NCBI RefSeq assembly: GCF_034555375.1
Contig: NZ_CP140706.1
Span: 5,013,001-5,077,000 of the forward strand
Direction: 5' to 3'
DNA from: Pseudomonas sp. B33.4
GTDB lineage: Bacteria > Pseudomonadota > Gammaproteobacteria > Pseudomonadales > Pseudomonadaceae
DNA length: 64,000 nucleotides
Within the stretch, counting starts at the first letter, position 1, and the number at the start of each line of letters is the position of its first letter. Shown here one piece after another: positions 61,434 to 64,000 of the stretch. The translations under genes and the position numbers were made by a program. The notes below the pieces were generated by a model. The model searched no databases. It was not told the DNA's origin and saw nothing but the letters and a program-made list of their open reading frames with translations.

Positions 61434-62267
61434 TTACATGCGTTGCAGATCGCGTTGAGCCAACTGAGCGGCGGACGTGCCCGGGTATTGGGCCACCACC
61501 TGCTGCAGAATGCCTTTGACCTTGTCGGTATGACCGAGGCGGCGCTCTACATCAGCCAGTTTGTACAGCGAATCCGGCACTTTGGCGTGCTTGGGATACA
61601 GCTGCGAAACCTTGGCAAAAGCCTGACCTGCACCTTGCAGATCACCTTTGGCCAGATTCACTTCACCCAACCAGTACTGGGCGTTGCCCGCGTATTGGCT
61701 GTTCGGGTATTTGCGCAGGAAAGCGGCAAAAGCCTGGCTGGCCTTGTCGAAATCCTTGGCTTTGATCAGGTCGAAAGCAGCATCGTAATACAGCTTTTCC
61801 TTGGCCGGATCACCCGGTTCGCTACTGGCTGCAGGGGCTTGGGCAGCAACCCCGGCACCTGCGGCAGCACCGGCAGCAGCACTTGCATCGCCACCGGCAG
61901 AAGAATTCTCAGGAGTCGCGGCAGGTGCAACACCGGATCCTATGCGCCGATCAAGATCCTGGTATCGCTCCAGGGATTCCTGCTTCATGCGCGCAACTTG
62001 ATTCTGCAGTTCTTCAATAACGCCTTGCTGGCGCGAAATCTGATCCTGCATTTGTTGCAGTTGGTTGAACAGCATGCCTTGTGCCGAGGCAGGGGCCGAA
62101 GCCGCTCCCCCGGCATAGGCGCCGTTCGTACCGTAACCTGCAGGCGGATAACTGCTCCCGCTATTGTTATAACCGGAGTTGTCATCGACCACAGGAACCG
62201 CAGCCCACGCCGCAAGCGGCGCGAGGCTGAGAGCCAGAACAGTTACAGCACGACGGCACGTTCGCAT
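61434..62267 (-). CDS. cpoB: Cell-division coordinator CpoB (YbgF)
   Basis: Periplasmic protein that ties peptidoglycan synthesis to Tol-Pal constriction. The 277-residue precursor has a signal peptide (AVTVLALSLAPLAAWA, cleavage near residue 22), a low-complexity Gly/Ser/Ala region, a coiled coil (LQQMQDQISRQQGVIEELQN, about 68-100) for trimerisation, an Ala-rich linker, and three C-terminal TPRs (YYDAAFDLIKAKDFDKASQA onward). Last gene of tolB-pal-cpoB. Confidence 0.94.
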   Translation of the reverse strand: MRTCRRAVTVLALSLAPLAAWAAVPVVDDNSGYNNSGSSYPPAGYGTNGAYAGGAASAPASAQGMLFNQLQQMQDQISRQQGVIEELQNQVARMKQESLERYQDLDRRIGSGVAPAATPENSSAGGDASAAAGAAAGAGVAAQAPAASSEPGDPAKEKLYYDAAFDLIKAKDFDKASQAFAAFLRKYPNSQYAGNAQYWLGEVNLAKGDLQGAGQAFAKVSQLYPKHAKVPDSLYKLADVERRLGHTDKVKGILQQVVAQYPGTSAAQLAQRDLQRM

Positions 62268-62273
62268 ATCGAA

Positions 62274-62771
62274 TTACTTACGCAGTTCGACGCGACGGTT
62301 TTGAGCCCAGGACTGCTCGTCGTTGCCGGTAGCAACTGGACGCTCTTCGCCGTAGGAAACCAGTTCCAGCTGAGCTGGGGAAACACCTTGCAGTACCAGG
62401 TAGCGTTGAACGGCTTTCGCACGACGCTCGCCCAGTGCCATGTTGTACTCACGAGTACCACGTTCGTCGGTGTTGCCTTCCAGAACAACGCGAGCGCCGT
62501 TTGCTTTCAGGTCTTTGGCGTGAACGTCCAGAGCGCGCATGGCTTCTGGCTTCAGGTCCGAGCTGTCGTATTCGAAGTAGAAGGTGGTGATTGCGCGCAG
62601 AGCAGCTTCTTCGCTCAGGGAACCGTCAACGGCACCAGTGTTTGCGCCGTAACCAGCGTTTGGATCAACAGCGCCTTCACCGGCGTTGTCGCCGCCTTTG
62701 GACGAGCAACCTACAGCTACAGCCATGGCCAGAGCCAGCGCAGCAAATTTACCAAACTTCAGCATTTCCAT
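62274..62771 (-). CDS. pal: Peptidoglycan-associated lipoprotein Pal (OprL)
   Basis: Outer-membrane lipoprotein that binds peptidoglycan and TolB. The 165-residue precursor has lipobox AVGC with acylated Cys22, a short linker, and the OmpA-like domain with [20 protein letters not shown] holding the diaminopimelate-binding Asp and Arg. The sequence is, as I recall it, almost the P. aeruginosa OprL. It starts at MEMLKFGKF; a second Met two codons later is also possible. Six bases separate it from cpoB. Confidence 0.97.
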   Translation of the reverse strand: MEMLKFGKFAALALAMAVAVGCSSKGGDNAGEGAVDPNAGYGANTGAVDGSLSEEAALRAITTFYFEYDSSDLKPEAMRALDVHAKDLKANGARVVLEGNTDERGTREYNMALGERRAKAVQRYLVLQGVSPAQLELVSYGEERPVATGNDEQSWAQNRRVELRK

Positions 62772-62823
62772 CGTGAAACTCCTAATGAACCCCAGTGTGT
62801 TAAGTAAAACGTGTAGCGCCGCG

Positions 62824-64000
62824 TCAGTTCAGGTAAGGGGACCAGGACGGTTCTCTGACTTCGCCTTGAGCGGTAGGAAGCGGGAGCCTCACGCGTCCAT
62901 TAATGGACACGAGCATCAAGACTCCCCGGCCCTGCTGGCGGGTGGCGTAGATTACCATGGTGCCGTTGGGCGCAACAGTAGGTGACTCGTCCAGAGTGCT
63001 ATCAGTGAGGATCTTTACACTACCTCGCTGCAAATCCTGGGCCGCCACCTTGAAATTGGTGAAGCCATCCTGACGATGGATCATCACCAGAGTCTTTTCA
63101 TCAGCCGACAGTTTCGGGTTGGCGTTGTAGTTGCCAATGAACGTCACACGCTCGGCACCACCGCCACTGGCGCTGGTTTTATAGATCTGTGGTTTGCCGC
63201 CACGGTCGGACGTGAAGTAGATGGTCGAACCATCCTTGCCCCAGTACGGTTCGGTGTTGATGCCAGGACCCGCAGTTACGCGAGTGATCTGACGCGAACC
63301 GAGGTTCATCACATAGATGTCCGGGTTACCGTCTTTCGACAGTACGAACGCCAGGCGATTGCCATCCGGCGACCAGGCTGGCGCGCCATTCAGGCCTTCG
63401 AAGTTGGTGATCTGCTCGCGGCGACCGGTGTCGATGTTCTGCATGAAGATCCGTGGACGCTTCTGCTCGAACGATACGTAAGCGATACGTTTGCCATCCG
63501 GAGCAAAACGCGGCGACAGAATTGGTTCGCGCGATTGCAGCAGAGTCACCGCGCGGGCACCGTCATAGTCCGAACGTTGCAGGGTGTAGCGCGTGTTCTT
63601 CTCGGAGAAGCGCTCGGCCGTCACGTACAGCAGACGGGTCGAAAACGCACCTTTGATACCGGTGAGTTTTTCGAACGACTGGTCAGAGATGTAGTGCGCC
63701 ATGTCGCGCAGTTGCTCGGTAGTACCGGAAACACTGCCGTCAGCCACTTTCTGTTCGGTGGCCACGTTGAACAATGCCCACTGCACCTGCAGACGACCGC
63801 CCGCTGGAACAATGCTGCCGACCATCATGTATTGAGCGCCCACCGCCTTCCAGTCACGGAAGATGATTTCGCTCGGCTGACTTGGCTGGCTGATCATGTT
63901 TTGCTTAGGGATCGGCGAGTAGTAACCCGAGTTGCGTAAATCGTTACCAATGATTTCAGCCATGTCGTCCGGCAGTACTGCACCGCCCTGGAAACCGAAC
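62824..64000 (-). CDS. tolB: TolB, translocation/Tol-Pal protein (N-terminus cut by window edge)
   Basis: Periplasmic beta-propeller protein of the Tol-Pal system. The frame stays open to the window edge and reads [20 protein letters not shown] upstream of the first internal Met, so the true start and signal peptide are outside. Present are the N-terminal domain ([18 protein letters not shown], the TolA/Pal-interacting part) and the propeller repeats with [31 protein letters not shown] and [15 protein letters not shown]. About 393 residues are included. Pal follows after 52 bases. Confidence 0.96.
   Translation of the reverse strand, partial: FGFQGGAVLPDDMAEIIGNDLRNSGYYSPIPKQNMISQPSQPSEIIFRDWKAVGAQYMMVGSIVPAGGRLQVQWALFNVATEQKVADGSVSGTTEQLRDMAHYISDQSFEKLTGIKGAFSTRLLYVTAERFSEKNTRYTLQRSDYDGARAVTLLQSREPILSPRFAPDGKRIAYVSFEQKRPRIFMQNIDTGRREQITNFEGLNGAPAWSPDGNRLAFVLSKDGNPDIYVMNLGSRQITRVTAGPGINTEPYWGKDGSTIYFTSDRGGKPQIYKTSASGGGAERVTFIGNYNANPKLSADEKTLVMIHRQDGFTNFKVAAQDLQRGSVKILTDSTLDESPTVAPNGTMVIYATRQQGRGVLMLVSINGRVRLPLPTAQGEVREPSWSPYLN

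Overview
The window is a gene-dense, roughly 60 % G+C chromosomal segment of a fluorescent Pseudomonas (P. fluorescens group). Evidence: the Entner-Doudoroff/glucose-uptake cluster in Pseudomonas order, the arcDABC operon, a GcsR-controlled glycine-cleavage operon, the Tol-Pal end with OprL, and several families of paired palindromic intergenic repeats (REPIN-like) typical of this group. No phage, insertion sequence, CRISPR array or rRNA operon was seen. Both edges cut genes: an acetyltransferase at the left and tolB at the right.

Layout. 1-2.9 kb: acetyltransferase end, a brkB-type membrane protein coupled to a second peptide deformylase, CsbD and a hypothetical gene. 3-8.5 kb: tandem acyl-CoA ligases fadD1 and fadD2, divergent from a lysophospholipase-like hydrolase and a MaoC/PhaJ hydratase, suggesting fatty-acid release, activation and diversion. 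8.7-11.4 kb: small stress-type proteins, a class V aminotransferase and an intradiol-dioxygenase-like protein. 11.7-30.8 kb: glucose regulon. zwf-pgl-eda diverges from hexR; then mutarotase, oprB, gtsDCBA, an AGE-family epimerase, gtrS/gltR, glk-edd, and divergent gap. OprB and Gts take up glucose, Glk/Zwf/Pgl/Edd/Eda/Gap degrade it, HexR and GltR/GtrS regulate, and A-rich Hfq/Crc-type motifs lie in many leaders. 30.9-36 kb: iron/heme island hxuI-hxuR-hxuA-hemO with Fur-box candidates. 36-41.5 kb: YbaN, a chemoreceptor, a CoA-transferase and AlkA. 41.5-48.7 kb: two divergent arcD paralogues and arcABC for anaerobic arginine fermentation, then a DUF5064 gene. 49-57 kb: gcsR and gcvH-gcvP-sdaA-gcvT, turning glycine and serine into C1 units and pyruvate. 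57-64 kb: cold-shock protein, RDD protein, nadA, tRNA-Lys, queC/queE, and cpoB-pal-tolB.

The best candidates for something new are regulatory. First, two promoters (gtsA and the epimerase) share a 28-bp split box with identical spacing. Second, an 11-bp element is repeated before hxuA and, just past a terminator, before hemO. Third, identical 13-mers lie upstream of edd, gap and gltR. Fourth, one repeat family occupies spacers inside three operons. The glycine operon also lacks the glyA copy that I recall between gcvP and sdaA in P. aeruginosa. All functional assignments come from reading the sequence and remembered family knowledge; no database search was run.
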